Made by a program: the position numbers and the translations under genes. Shown here piece by piece: positions 51,277-59,885 of a DNA stretch of 64,000 bases. Source of the stretch: Christensenella sp964438705 (lineage in GTDB: Bacteria > Bacillota > Clostridia > Christensenellales > Christensenellaceae); the NCBI GenBank assembly GCA_964438705.1, contig CAYTKQ010000002.1, positions 1 through 64,000 on the forward strand. The letters run 5' to 3'. The notes beneath the pieces are model-generated. The model made no database searches, was not told the DNA's origin, and saw nothing but the letters and a program-made list of their open reading frames with translations. Positions within the stretch are counted from its first letter, which is position 1; every line of letters begins with the position of its first letter.

Positions 51277-52262
51277 AGCGAAAATCCCTCCGGATGGTTT
51301 TTGTGCCAGTTCCATGCGGTTGAAAGAATCGTGTTGATATCGTCGAACTGAGGCTGCCAGCCCAGCACCTGACGCGCTTTCGCGTTGGAGGCGATGAGTA
51401 CGGCAGGGTCTCCCGCTCTGCGGGAATCCACCTTGACGGGAATGGGGTGTCCGGTAACATTTCTGGATTCTTCGATGATTTCCCGCACAGAAAAGCCTTC
51501 GCCATTGCCCAGATTGAATATGTCGCTGGGATTCCCCTTTTCCAAATATTTTGTCGCCAAAATATGGGCGTCTGCCAAATCTGTGACATGAATGTAATCA
51601 CGAATGCAGGTGCCGTCCGTGGTGGGGTAATCGCTGCCGTAGATGCTGATGTATTCGCGCTTTGCGTTTGCAACTTGCAGAATGAGGGGAATCAGGTGGG
51701 TTTCTGTTTTGTGGTCCTCGCCGATTTCACCGGAGAGGTCTGCCCCGCAAGCGTTAAAATAACGCAGAGAAACAAAACGGATGCCATAGGCAACATCCGC
51801 CCACTTGAAAATCTTTTCCATTGCCAGCTTGGTTTCCCCGTAAGGATTGGTGGGCTGGGTTTCGCTGCTTTCCGTGATGGGACAGCTTTTCGGTTCGCCG
51901 TACGTGGCAGCAGTGGAGGAAAATACGATGTTACGAATGTTGTGCGCCACCATACTTTCGATCAAGCTAAGCGCGCCGTCTACATTGTTTCGATAATATT
52001 TCAGAGGGTTGCGCATGCTTTCTCCCACAAGGGAGTCTGCTGCAAAATGAATGACGCAGGAAATGTCTTCCTGTTTGAAAATATCATCCAAAAAACCGGG
52101 GGCCCGGATGTCTCCGATATACAATTCTGCCTCGGGGTGTACCGCCTTTTTGTGCCCGGTTTGTAAGTTATCTGCTACCACAGTTTGGTAACCTGCGTCA
52201 ATCAACTGCTTTACAGTGTGGGAGCCAATGTACCCTGCTCCGCCCAAAACCAATATGCTCAT
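51273..52262 (-). CDS. galE: UDP-glucose 4-epimerase
   Basis: A 329-residue extended SDR. The NAD motif is VLGGAGYIGSHT (about 4-15), the catalytic Ser/Thr region is VFSSTAATYGEP, and Tyr-x-x-x-Lys is in NPYGETKLAME (about 145-155). It regenerates UDP-glucose from UDP-galactose. The start ATG 52262 follows GAGAGGC; it lies 34 bp downstream of galK and overlaps galT. Confidence 0.96.
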   Translation of the reverse strand: MSILVLGGAGYIGSHTVKQLIDAGYQTVVADNLQTGHKKAVHPEAELYIGDIRAPGFLDDIFKQEDISCVIHFAADSLVGESMRNPLKYYRNNVDGALSLIESMVAHNIRNIVFSSTAATYGEPKSCPITESSETQPTNPYGETKLAMEKIFKWADVAYGIRFVSLRYFNACGADLSGEIGEDHKTETHLIPLILQVANAKREYISIYGSDYPTTDGTCIRDYIHVTDLADAHILATKYLEKGNPSDIFNLGNGEGFSVREIIEESRNVTGHPIPVKVDSRRAGDPAVLIASNAKARQVLGWQPQFDDINTILSTAWNWHKNHPEGFSL

Positions 52263-52296
52263 AGGATTGCCTCTCGATTTGTTTCGGATTTTTTGA

Positions 52297-53559
52297 CTAA
52301 GCGAACACCACGCCGCCAATGGGACGGATGTGGGTGATATGACTACTGGACGGGCCAAGCATCTTAACGCATTGCTCGTGAAAAGCATCCAGTTGGTTTC
52401 GGGGCACAAACGCCTGCACCGTACCCGCGAATCCGCCTCCATGCACTCTCACCGCACCGGCCCCCTGCAAAATTTGTTCGCACACGGCAATGGCAACCCC
52501 CATGCTTTGGTGCTTGGTTGCCCCTGCAACGTGAATGTTTTGCAGGTAGCTGTAAGAGGAAGCTCCAGATTCTTTTACCAACTTCAAAAATGTGGGGAAG
52601 TCTCCGGCACTTAATGCGTTTGCCTCCAAAACTGCCCGACGATTTTCCTGAAAAAAATGATGCGCCCTCAAATATGCCCGGTCCCCGCATTTCTTGCACA
52701 CCGCTGAAGTGCGATCATAAAATTCTGATTCATTCACTTCGCGCAGTTTGGCGTTTCCAAAGAATGCCGCAACCGTTTCCATTTCTGTGGTGATTTTCGC
52801 ATATGCATCCGTGAGATCTGCGTGGTCTGCACCGCTGTTGATGATGCATACCCCATAGTCGTCGAAGGCTGCGTCGATTTGCTTGATGATCGGGTGCTGC
52901 ACATCTTGAAAATCAATGGAAATGATCCCCCCCACTGCACAGGCGATTTGATCCATCAGTCCGCTGGGTTTTCCAAAGTACACATTTTCTGCATACTGTC
53001 CAATTTGCGCCAGCTCCGTCATTTGAAAGCGATTTCCGCAGAACAGATCGTTTATGGCAATGCCAACCAGAACCTCGAAGGCTGCGGAGGAGGATAGTCC
53101 GGAACCGGACAGCACCTCCGAACAGATATACAAATCAAACCCCTTGATGGGGAAGCGCTGTGACATTTTTGCGACCACGCCTTTGACCAAGGATTGCACG
53201 GTGTTAAACTCCGCCTCGTCCGCTTCCAATCGAGGGAGCTTGACGGTGATCGACCCGTATCCCTCTGAAAAGATTCTGATCGTATCAGTTTGGTTGATTC
53301 CGCCGATCGCGAGTGCATCTTTGTCGATGGAGGCGCACAAAACACAGCCCTGTTGATGATCCGTGTGGTTGCCGCCGATCTCCGTTCTGCCCGGGGCGCT
53401 GTATATGCCGATTTGCTTGTGGTCGGGGAAGCGTTCAAAAAAAGATTGAAAGGCTTGTTCGATCCTTTGCCGGGCCTCGGGCACCCTTAAGGGATACAAC
53501 TTTTCCAACAACGTTTTCTGTTCAAAAACGCTTTGCAGCGCAGTTTCTTTGCTTGTCAT
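52297..53559 (-). CDS. galK: Galactokinase
   Basis: A 420-residue GHMP kinase that phosphorylates galactose. The signature GRTEIGGNHTDHQQG (about 52-66) is the clostridial form of the galactokinase motif. SGSGLSSSAAFEVLVG is the phosphate-binding loop and GAGAVRVHGGGFAGTVQAF the third GHMP motif. The start ATG 53559 has GAGGG 6 nt upstream. It is first in galK-galE-galT-GH42. No clear promoter was identified in the 230 bp upstream. Confidence 0.95.
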   Translation of the reverse strand: MTSKETALQSVFEQKTLLEKLYPLRVPEARQRIEQAFQSFFERFPDHKQIGIYSAPGRTEIGGNHTDHQQGCVLCASIDKDALAIGGINQTDTIRIFSEGYGSITVKLPRLEADEAEFNTVQSLVKGVVAKMSQRFPIKGFDLYICSEVLSGSGLSSSAAFEVLVGIAINDLFCGNRFQMTELAQIGQYAENVYFGKPSGLMDQIACAVGGIISIDFQDVQHPIIKQIDAAFDDYGVCIINSGADHADLTDAYAKITTEMETVAAFFGNAKLREVNESEFYDRTSAVCKKCGDRAYLRAHHFFQENRRAVLEANALSAGDFPTFLKLVKESGASSYSYLQNIHVAGATKHQSMGVAIAVCEQILQGAGAVRVHGGGFAGTVQAFVPRNQLDAFHEQCVKMLGPSSSHITHIRPIGGVVFA

Positions 53560-53711
53560 AAAAATCCCTCGCGATAGTCTTTTTTTCATTGTGGCACAAT
53601 CCGTTGTGCGGGTCAATGTAGAATGCGGGGTTCGTATTTGAAGCAAAAACACGGATTTTTGGAGACGCAGGTGCGGCGCTCACTCAAAACAGCAGGATTT
53701 TTAGGATGCCC

Positions 53712-53737
53712 AAAAACCCTGCGCCAGCGGCACAGGG
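53712..53737 (-). terminator. Intrinsic terminator of the DapA-like/dehydrogenase operon
   Basis: On the minus strand CCCTGTGCC-GCT-GGCGCAGGG (one wobble) is followed by TTTTT. It lies 54 bp past the dehydrogenase stop and isolates that operon from galK. Confidence 0.9.
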
Positions 53738-53790
53738 CTTTGTAATATAAATCAAATTAAGTTGCTCCAACCGAATGTTTCAGGAATGCC

Positions 53791-54732
53791 TCACTTTACC
53801 ACAAATTGCGGATTCTTACCCTCAAAATAGAGAATCATTTGTTCGACGGCGGTGGTTGCCACGCGGATTGTCGCCTCCTGCGTCAATGCTGCCGAATGCG
53901 GGGTTAAAAGAGCGTTATTCAGGCCAAGAAAGGGATTGTCTTTGCTGATCGGCTCCTCGTGGAACACGTCCAGCCCGGCGGCAAGAAAGGTTCCATCCCG
54001 TAAGGCTTCCGCAACGTCCGCCTCTACGATTACGTCACCCCGTGCGCAGTTGATGAACATCACGCCTTTTTTACACAGCGCAATATTCTTTTTGTTGACA
54101 ATGCCTTTTGTTGCGGGAATACTCGGGCAGTGCATGGAAATAATATCCGCATTGCGAAAAACATCCTCCACGTCTGTCGTAAGCGTATAATTTGGAAAAT
54201 CTTCCTGTTTACAGAACGGATCGTAGGCGATGATCTTCATTTCAAAACTTCCGTGAAGCATTCTTGCGGCGATCCGTCCCGTATTGCCAAGGCCGATCAA
54301 TCCGAATGTTTTTCCGGAAATCTCGAAGGGCTTGCCGCTTGAACGCACGGCCCAATTCCCCTGACGCGTTTCGCGGTCATATTCTGTAAGATTCTTGGAA
54401 AGGGATAAAATCAGCGCGACAACATGCTCGGCAACGGAAATGCTGTTGGCAAGAGGGGTATTGCAAACGATTACATTGTGCTTTTTTGCGGCGGCAAGGT
54501 CGACATTGTCCACACCCACGCCGGTGCGGCAAAGGATTTTTAAATTTTTGGCTTTCTCAAACACATCTTCGTTCGCCTTGACGTTCGTGCGCAAAATAAT
54601 GGCCTCTGCTTCCGGCAGAAGCGCATCGAAAGCCGCCTGACCCGGCTCGGAAGGCAGAAGGATATCATATTTTCCTTCCAGCATCGCCATCGCGTCTTCG
54701 TGCAGTCTCTGTGAAATCAGAACCTTTTTCAT
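53791..54732 (-). CDS. D-isomer specific 2-hydroxyacid dehydrogenase
   Basis: A 313-residue NAD-dependent dehydrogenase of the SerA/GyaR family without the regulatory ACT domain. The Rossmann motif is GLIGLGNTG (about 145-153). Catalytic residues are Arg in INCARGDVI, Glu in VFHEEPI and His in LLTPHSAA. It shares one base with the upstream aldolase-like gene (TAATG). With a DapA-type pyruvate aldolase it may reduce or oxidise a 2-oxo/2-hydroxy acid. It is probably not the housekeeping phosphoglycerate dehydrogenase, since it lies under a DeoR-type sugar regulator. Confidence 0.9.
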   Translation of the reverse strand: MKKVLISQRLHEDAMAMLEGKYDILLPSEPGQAAFDALLPEAEAIILRTNVKANEDVFEKAKNLKILCRTGVGVDNVDLAAAKKHNVIVCNTPLANSISVAEHVVALILSLSKNLTEYDRETRQGNWAVRSSGKPFEISGKTFGLIGLGNTGRIAARMLHGSFEMKIIAYDPFCKQEDFPNYTLTTDVEDVFRNADIISMHCPSIPATKGIVNKKNIALCKKGVMFINCARGDVIVEADVAEALRDGTFLAAGLDVFHEEPISKDNPFLGLNNALLTPHSAALTQEATIRVATTAVEQMILYFEGKNPQFVVK

Positions 54733-55640
54733 TATTTTAGATACCCCGCTTCTTTTAATGCCTTTTCTGCGGCAGCTATTTGATCCGCGGGCACCGGGAG
54801 CAAAGGAAGACGCGGATATCCGCCCGTGAATCCAAGAAGCGTCATGCAGGCCTTAGAACCGGGGATTCCGGCTTTGCCTGAACAAATATTGGTGATCTGC
54901 TTCAACTGATCGGAAAGGATACGCGCCTCATCCCTTTTGCCGGCCTGAAGAAGAGAGAGGATTCCGCAGCATTCCTGCGGCAGAAAATTTGCGGCGGAAA
55001 GAACGCCGCCTACGCCGCCCATCTCCAGTCCATACAAATATTTGCTGATCGAGCCCGCAAGAACATAGAACTCTTTGCCCTCAGTGGCTTTGATATAAAG
55101 ATTGATGTCTTCCATAGAGGTATCCTTCATGCCTACAATGTTGGGATGATCGGCCAGCCTGCTGATGAGCTCGGGTGATGTGCAGATGTCATAGGCAAAT
55201 TTAGGCGCGTTATAAATCAATACTGGGACAGAACAATGGTCGGCAATATAGGTGTAGTACGCATAAAGCGCGTCGTCTGTCATTTTACCCTTGTAGTAAT
55301 GCGGAGTAAGGACGCTGACATACTGTGCGCCAAGATCGATGACCTTCTTTGCAAACTCTACAGTATGATACGCGGATTCGCGTCCCGCACCGACCATTAA
55401 AGTTTTGTCGGAAGATAATTTTTCCCTAACGGCCTTGATCACCGCGCAGCTTTCGTCGTCGGAAAGGTACGCATATTCGCCGTTGCTGCCAAGCGGCATA
55501 ATCCCACCGATATCCGTAGCGTTGTATCGCTCGATATTCATCTTGACCGCGTCGAGGTCCAAGGTTTGGTCCGCCTTGAAGGGAGTCATCATAGGAGGGA
55601 AGATACCAGTTAAATCTTTTTTAATTTTGGGATTACTCAT
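54732..55640 (-). CDS. DapA/NanA family aldolase (dihydrodipicolinate synthase-like)
   Basis: A 302-residue class I TIM-barrel lyase. GSNGEYAYLS (about 52-61) is the GxxGE carboxylate-binding loop, the proton-relay Tyr is in VLIYNAP (about 138) and the Schiff-base Lys in IVGMKDTSM (about 166). The form GSNGE, and pairing with a hydroxyacid dehydrogenase, point to a 2-keto-3-deoxy sugar acid or related aldolase rather than lysine synthesis. The start ATG 55640 lies about 115 bp after a good promoter. Its regulator is probably the divergent DeoR protein. Confidence 0.9.
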   Translation of the reverse strand: MSNPKIKKDLTGIFPPMMTPFKADQTLDLDAVKMNIERYNATDIGGIMPLGSNGEYAYLSDDESCAVIKAVREKLSSDKTLMVGAGRESAYHTVEFAKKVIDLGAQYVSVLTPHYYKGKMTDDALYAYYTYIADHCSVPVLIYNAPKFAYDICTSPELISRLADHPNIVGMKDTSMEDINLYIKATEGKEFYVLAGSISKYLYGLEMGGVGGVLSAANFLPQECCGILSLLQAGKRDEARILSDQLKQITNICSGKAGIPGSKACMTLLGFTGGYPRLPLLPVPADQIAAAEKALKEAGYLK

Positions 55641-55760
55641 TTTGCGTTATCCTGTATGTAATGCTTCGTTGCATTCATACGTTCCTTTCTTTTCTTTGTT
55701 TTGATTGTGGTAGCGGATAAAGTTTGTGCACTGTGCTCGATGAGCAGAAGTGATAGTTCG

Positions 55761-55789
55761 ATTCTAGTGTAAAGCAAATAAAAAGTCAA
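55761..55789 (-). promoter_or_regulatory. Promoter of the DapA-like operon
   Basis: On the minus strand TTGACT (55789-55784), 17-bp spacer, TAGAAT (55766-55761). Confidence 0.8.
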
Positions 55790-55953
55790 TAAAAATAAAT
55801 AAAAAATACAAAAAGAAACAGTATAAGAAAAGAAAAGTAACTAAAAAAACAAAAATAAAAGAAAAGTACGAGAATCGCGCGGAAACGTGATTCGGGACGA
55901 GAAACTGCGGCATCAAGGAGCAGGGACGTTTTTCGGGGCGCGTAACCACCTGC
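55790..55953. other. A-rich tract and hairpin in the DeoR divergent region
   Basis: Bases 55790-55870 are almost all A on the plus strand, with repeated GAAA/GAAAAG units, a pattern seen in operators of DeoR-family regulators such as AgaR. AAAATAAAAGAAAAGTA near 55852 recurs, minus one A, at 56965. GAATCGCG-CGGAAA-CGTGATTC at 55872-55893 is a hairpin with one wobble. No gene. Confidence 0.45.
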
Positions 55954-55983
55954 TTGACGGAACGATCTTTGCATTATTATAAT
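55954..55983 (+). promoter_or_regulatory. Promoter of the DeoR-type regulator gene
   Basis: TTGACG (55954-55959), 18-bp spacer, TATAAT (55978-55983); +1 is expected near 55990. Confidence 0.8.
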
Positions 55984-55990
55984 AGAGATG

Positions 55991-56017
55991 TAATACTGAA
56001 ATAGATTAATACTGAAA
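55991..56017. promoter_or_regulatory. Direct repeats at the regulator's transcription start
   Basis: TAATACTGAAA occurs at 55991-56001 and again at 56007-56017 (16-bp period), with a partial third TAATA at 56021 and an inverted CAGTAT at 56036. Placed just downstream of the promoter, they are likely autoregulatory sites. Confidence 0.55.
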
Positions 56018-56068
56018 AGGTAATATACATAAGAACAGTATGAAAAATTTTTTTAATGAGGATAAAAA

Positions 56069-56863
56069 ATGGGTAATCGAATCGTGGTGTTCGCGGAAGA
56101 AAGACAAAAGAAAATTTTGTCGATTCTCAACGAACGGGAAAAAGTCACAGTGAAAAAACTGTGCGACATGTTTGGCATATCTCCGGTCACGGCCCGCGCA
56201 GATCTGACGGAACTGGAATCAAAGGGCATGCTTAAACGCACGCACGGCGGCGCTATTTTAGCATCGAAAACGGCGATGGAGGATAGCTTTAGCATTCGCG
56301 AGCGCATTCATCACAATGAAAAAATGCAAATCGCGAAAAAGGCGAAGGACTTCATTCATGACGGAGATTCCATCATATTGGATTCCGGAACAACAATCCT
56401 TGAATTGGCGCGTCTGTTGGCGGATAAGAGGGACTTGACCATATTGACCAATGATATGCGGGTTGCGAGCGCGCTTGAAAATATGAACGCGTCGTTTAAT
56501 ATCATCGTTGCGGGCGGGGCACTGCGTCAGGGGTACAGTTGCACGGTGGGGCCGCTTACGCTCGAAATATTAAAAGGAATTCAGGTGGACAGCGCGTTTA
56601 TCTCCACCAACTCCTACGCATATGGAGAGAGCGGAGGCTTTAGCACGCCGGACATCAATCAGTCTCAGGTGAAAAAGAAGTTTATTGATATCGCACGCAA
56701 GGTATATGTGCTGATGGATAGCAGCAAGCTTGATTCACAGTCGTTTTCAACCTTTGCGACGCTCGAAGATATTGATGCATTGATCATCAATAAAAATTTG
56801 GACGATGCATTCTGGACGGAGATCGAAAAATATGGTCAGGGCGCGCAGGTCGTTCTTGCCTAG
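56069..56863 (+). CDS. DeoR family transcriptional regulator
   Basis: A 264-residue sugar-phosphate responsive regulator. The N-terminal HTH is RQKKILSILNEREKVTVKKLCDMFGISPVTARADLTELESKGMLKRTHGGA (about 12-62), the DeoR signature. The C-terminal DeoRC sensor domain has DSGTTILELARLL (about 109-121), TNDMRVASAL and VGPLTLEIL. A GAGG RBS is present. It is divergent from the DapA-like operon and directly upstream of the next operon, whose promoter region shares A-rich GAAA sequences, so it probably controls both. Confidence 0.94.
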   Translation: MGNRIVVFAEERQKKILSILNEREKVTVKKLCDMFGISPVTARADLTELESKGMLKRTHGGAILASKTAMEDSFSIRERIHHNEKMQIAKKAKDFIHDGDSIILDSGTTILELARLLADKRDLTILTNDMRVASALENMNASFNIIVAGGALRQGYSCTVGPLTLEILKGIQVDSAFISTNSYAYGESGGFSTPDINQSQVKKKFIDIARKVYVLMDSSKLDSQSFSTFATLEDIDALIINKNLDDAFWTEIEKYGQGAQVVLA

Positions 56864-56894
56864 GAAATAATATCCATCTTATTGAGGAGAAACG

Positions 56895-56930
56895 GCAGCT
56901 TTTTATTTTTTTAAGAAGCTGCTTTTTTTT
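56895..56930 (+). terminator. Terminator of the DeoR-type gene
   Basis: GCAGCTTTTTA, loop, TAAGAAGCTGC (one wobble), then eight T. The next promoter starts two bases later. Confidence 0.93.
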
Positions 56931-56931
56931 A

Positions 56932-56960
56932 TTGACTTTTAACATCGTCGCATGTATAAT
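56932..56960 (+). promoter_or_regulatory. Promoter of the 57094-63333 operon
   Basis: TTGACT (56932-56937), 17-bp spacer, TATAAT (56955-56960); +1 near 56967. Confidence 0.85.
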
Positions 56961-56962
56961 TA

Positions 56963-56998
56963 GAAAATAAAAGAAAGTAAAACAATACAAAAGACAGA
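56963..56998. promoter_or_regulatory. DeoR operator-like A-rich sequence over the start of transcription
   Basis: GAAAATAAAAGAAAGTAAAA, then AATACAAAAGACAG. Both parts recur in near form at 55851-55870 and 55805-55821 in the divergent region. A repressor bound here would cover +1. Confidence 0.5.
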
Positions 56999-57093
56999 AG
57001 ACGTAATTGTAAAATCGCAAATAGCCATAAGGATCAGCTTATATTAAATATCGGCCAATGCAGAAAAATTCACAAACGAAATGAATAAGGAAA

Positions 57094-58041
57094 ATGAAGC
57101 GAATAGGAATTTTTTGTTTTTTGACGCTATTTAGCGTATTGCTTTTTGGATGTGGCCAGCGCGGGGAACGGTTTCTCGTATTACTGCCCTCTACGGCAGA
57201 TATGCGGTATGAAGAGCTGCAGAACGCCGCCAAAGAATGGGCCGCAGAAAACGACGTTCTTCTCGAGGTGCGCGCACCCAAAATCCCCGGTGCGGCGGAA
57301 CAGCAGCAGATTTTGGAGGAGGCCTTGCGGGAGGAATGGAGCGTTATATGTGTCGAGCCGATGGGAAACATGGAACTCGCGCCGCTTCTCGAGCATGCGC
57401 AGGATCGGGGGACGCGGATCATCACGATGCGCGGGGAAATCGCCTGTGCAGATTACAATATCGAACCGTTTTCCAATGCGCAGTTGGGAAAAAGAATGAT
57501 GGATACGCTGGCACAGCAGATGCGCGGCGAGGGGCAGTATATCACGGTTGCGTCGTCGGGGAAAGGGAACGACACTGTGGAGATTGAAGCCGCAGCGGCA
57601 GACAGGCAAAAAGAAAAGTATGGAAATATGCTTGCATCCTCAAGGATGGGAGAAGCGGGTACGGGCCAAAGCGGCGTGAAGTCTGCTGTGGAAGAGGCTG
57701 TGAATGAGCATCAGGCAGCGGGGGTCATGTTTTTCAATACCAATGACGGGCTGGAAGCCGCAAAAGCGTTGCGGACGCAGCACGGCGTTGCGGCGGTGGG
57801 GCTTGGAGATGAGGCCCTTCTCGAGGGAATGCTTGAGGAAGGAACGGTGGACAGCGTATTTAGCTGGAGCCGGACGAACCTTTTGTTGGCGGCTTTGCAA
57901 ATCGGAAAGCTTGACCTGTCTGGAAAACAGCCAGAAACGGACGGAAGGATCGTGCTGCCATATGAAGGATATGAAACGCTCCGGCATGTGGATGGAAACA
58001 CATGGCAGGCGGATGATATCAGGGAACGGCAATTGCTGTAA
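57094..58041 (+). CDS. Orphan sugar-binding lipoprotein (periplasmic-binding type I)
   Basis: A 315-residue protein with signal MKRIGIFCFLTLFSVLLF, lipobox FGCG (Cys about residue 20) and a RbsB-like two-lobed domain: RFLVLLPSTADMRYEELQNAAKEWA, WSVICVEPMGNMELAPLL and GVMFFNTNDGLEAAKAL. No CUT2 permease or ATPase accompanies it; the ABC genes downstream are of another class. It may be a sensor component, or it may feed an importer elsewhere, for example one encoded beyond 64000. The RBS is AAGGAAA. Confidence 0.88.
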   Translation: MKRIGIFCFLTLFSVLLFGCGQRGERFLVLLPSTADMRYEELQNAAKEWAAENDVLLEVRAPKIPGAAEQQQILEEALREEWSVICVEPMGNMELAPLLEHAQDRGTRIITMRGEIACADYNIEPFSNAQLGKRMMDTLAQQMRGEGQYITVASSGKGNDTVEIEAAAADRQKEKYGNMLASSRMGEAGTGQSGVKSAVEEAVNEHQAAGVMFFNTNDGLEAAKALRTQHGVAAVGLGDEALLEGMLEEGTVDSVFSWSRTNLLLAALQIGKLDLSGKQPETDGRIVLPYEGYETLRHVDGNTWQADDIRERQLL

Positions 58042-58116
58042 AGTTCGAAAACCGAATGACACGGGCGCTGTGCGAAGCGACCGACATAAATTAGAAACAT
58101 AAAGGAGACGTGTGCA

Positions 58117-58896
58117 ATGAGCGTAATGGAATTGTTCAGCTTGAAAGGAAAAGTCGCCGTTGTGACAGGTGCGGCGAGGGGATTGGGCAAAGCGATGTCT
58201 GAGGCGCTGGCAGATTGCGGCGCGGATATTGCGGTTTTGGATATCGACCTCAACATGGCACGGCAAACGGCTTGCGAAATTGCAGACAAATATGGTGTGC
58301 GTGCGCGCGCGTATCACGTGGACGTTGCTGCGTATGATTTTTGTCAGGAAGCGTGTGATGCGGTCATGGCGGAATACGGACGGATCGATATTCTGCTCAA
58401 TAATGCGGGAATTTGCATCAATCAGGACGCGCAGGATATGTCGCTTAATGATTGGACGCGGGTCATCGACATCAACATGAACGGGGTTTGGTATATGTCC
58501 CAGATTGTCGGCAGGATCATGATCGGGCAAATGAGCGGCAATATCATCAATCTATCCTCTATGTCTGCTTTCATCGTCAATACGCCGCAAGGGCAGGTCT
58601 CCTACAACGCGGCAAAGGCAGGGGTCGTTCACATGACAAAATCGCTTGCGGCGGAATGGGCGGATTACAACATTCGCGTGAACAGCATCGCCCCGGGATA
58701 TATGGATACGGACCTCGTACATAAAACCTTGGTAGAGGATGGTCCGTGGGCGCGCAAATGGATGGAGTTTACGCCGATGAAGCGCGCGGGCAGGCCGGAA
58801 GAACTCGGGCCGCTGGCGGTGTATCTTGCAAGCGACGCAAGCAGCTTTATGACGGGTTCTATCGTCGTGATCGACGGCGGATATACGATCTGGTAA
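58117..58896 (+). CDS. Short-chain dehydrogenase/reductase, polyol or sugar-acid type
   Basis: A 259-residue classical SDR with every expected motif: VTGAARGLG (about 16-24), LLNNAG (about 92), the catalytic Ser in NLSSMSA and Tyr/Lys in VSYNAAKAG (about 164-172), plus PGYMD and the C-terminal GSIVVIDGGYT. Relatives are gluconate 5-dehydrogenase and sorbitol or arabinitol dehydrogenases. It follows the orphan sugar-binding protein and has AAAGGAGACG before its ATG. Confidence 0.92.
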   Translation: MSVMELFSLKGKVAVVTGAARGLGKAMSEALADCGADIAVLDIDLNMARQTACEIADKYGVRARAYHVDVAAYDFCQEACDAVMAEYGRIDILLNNAGICINQDAQDMSLNDWTRVIDINMNGVWYMSQIVGRIMIGQMSGNIINLSSMSAFIVNTPQGQVSYNAAKAGVVHMTKSLAAEWADYNIRVNSIAPGYMDTDLVHKTLVEDGPWARKWMEFTPMKRAGRPEELGPLAVYLASDASSFMTGSIVVIDGGYTIW

Positions 58897-58926
58897 AAAA
58901 GCGGAAAGCCCATACGAGGATGGTAT

Positions 58927-59865
58927 ATGGATTTGGTAAATGCAAAGGACATCACAAAGAGCTATGGGAATAAGCAGGCGTTAAAGGGCGTATCCTTTCA
59001 GTTGAAGCGGGGAGAAATCGTCGGGCTTTTGGGCCGCAATGGCGCGGGAAAAAGTACGCTGCTCAATATATTGACCGGATATATTCCGGGAAACAGCGGA
59101 AGCGTGCTGATTCAGGATATCGATCTCGCGCAGGAACCGCAGAAGGCAAAACGGCATATCGGTTATTTGCCCGAGCAGCCACCGCTTTACGACAATATGA
59201 CGGTAGGCGAATACCTTGCGTTCGTTGGGCAAATCAAGAGGATTCCCCGCAGCACGCTGGCAAAAAAAGTCGAAGAAATATGCGAAAAGATAGGGCTTTC
59301 GTCAGAGAAAAATCGGCTGATCCGCAATCTTTCCAAGGGGTATCGGCAGCGGGTGGGAATCGCGCAGGCGATGATCGGTGATCCTAACATTTTGATTCTT
59401 GACGAACCGACGTCCGGGCTTGATCCCAAGCAGATTTTAGAAATACGCGCGGTCATCAAAGAGTTTGGAAAAGACAGGACGGTGCTCATCAGCTCGCACA
59501 TCATATCTGAAATCACGGAAATTTGTGAGCGCGCGCTCATCATCCGCAGTGGGCGATTGGTTGCGGATCATGGGATCACGGGGGACGAAACAAAAGCCGA
59601 AACGAGGCTGCATATCCGGGTGACGGCGCCGGACGAGATGTTTTGCGCAACATTGAAAGACTTGAACGGCGTCTGCGGCTTTGAACAAATGCAGACGGTG
59701 GAGCCGGATACGACTGATTGGATCATTTTCACCAAAAAGGAGCACGACATCCGTCGTGAATTATTTGACCGCGTCGCGGCTGGCGGGTGGAAACTATTGC
59801 GATTGGAACCAAAAGAAGAGGATTTGGAAGAATTGTTTGTACGGCTTACAGAGGGCGACGACTGA
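58927..59865 (+). CDS. ABC-2/Gld-type ABC transporter ATPase
   Basis: A 312-residue ATPase with Walker A GRNGAGKST (about 38-46), signature LSKGYRQRVGIAQ, Walker B ILILDEPTSGLD and the switch His in ISSHIISEI. A C-terminal extension of about 90 residues after the ABC domain (LHIRVTAPDEMFCATLKDL) is typical of the CcmA/GldA group. It is 30 bp after the SDR gene and drives the permease encoded next. Substrate unknown. Confidence 0.92.
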   Translation: MDLVNAKDITKSYGNKQALKGVSFQLKRGEIVGLLGRNGAGKSTLLNILTGYIPGNSGSVLIQDIDLAQEPQKAKRHIGYLPEQPPLYDNMTVGEYLAFVGQIKRIPRSTLAKKVEEICEKIGLSSEKNRLIRNLSKGYRQRVGIAQAMIGDPNILILDEPTSGLDPKQILEIRAVIKEFGKDRTVLISSHIISEITEICERALIIRSGRLVADHGITGDETKAETRLHIRVTAPDEMFCATLKDLNGVCGFEQMQTVEPDTTDWIIFTKKEHDIRRELFDRVAAGGWKLLRLEPKEEDLEELFVRLTEGDD

Positions 59866-59885
59866 AGAACGATTGGGGAACAAGC

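Noticed and set aside
55790..55860. A-rich tract considered as a replication or transfer origin element
   Set aside because: No DnaA-box clusters, iterons or replication genes are near; divergent promoters with DeoR-like sites explain it better.
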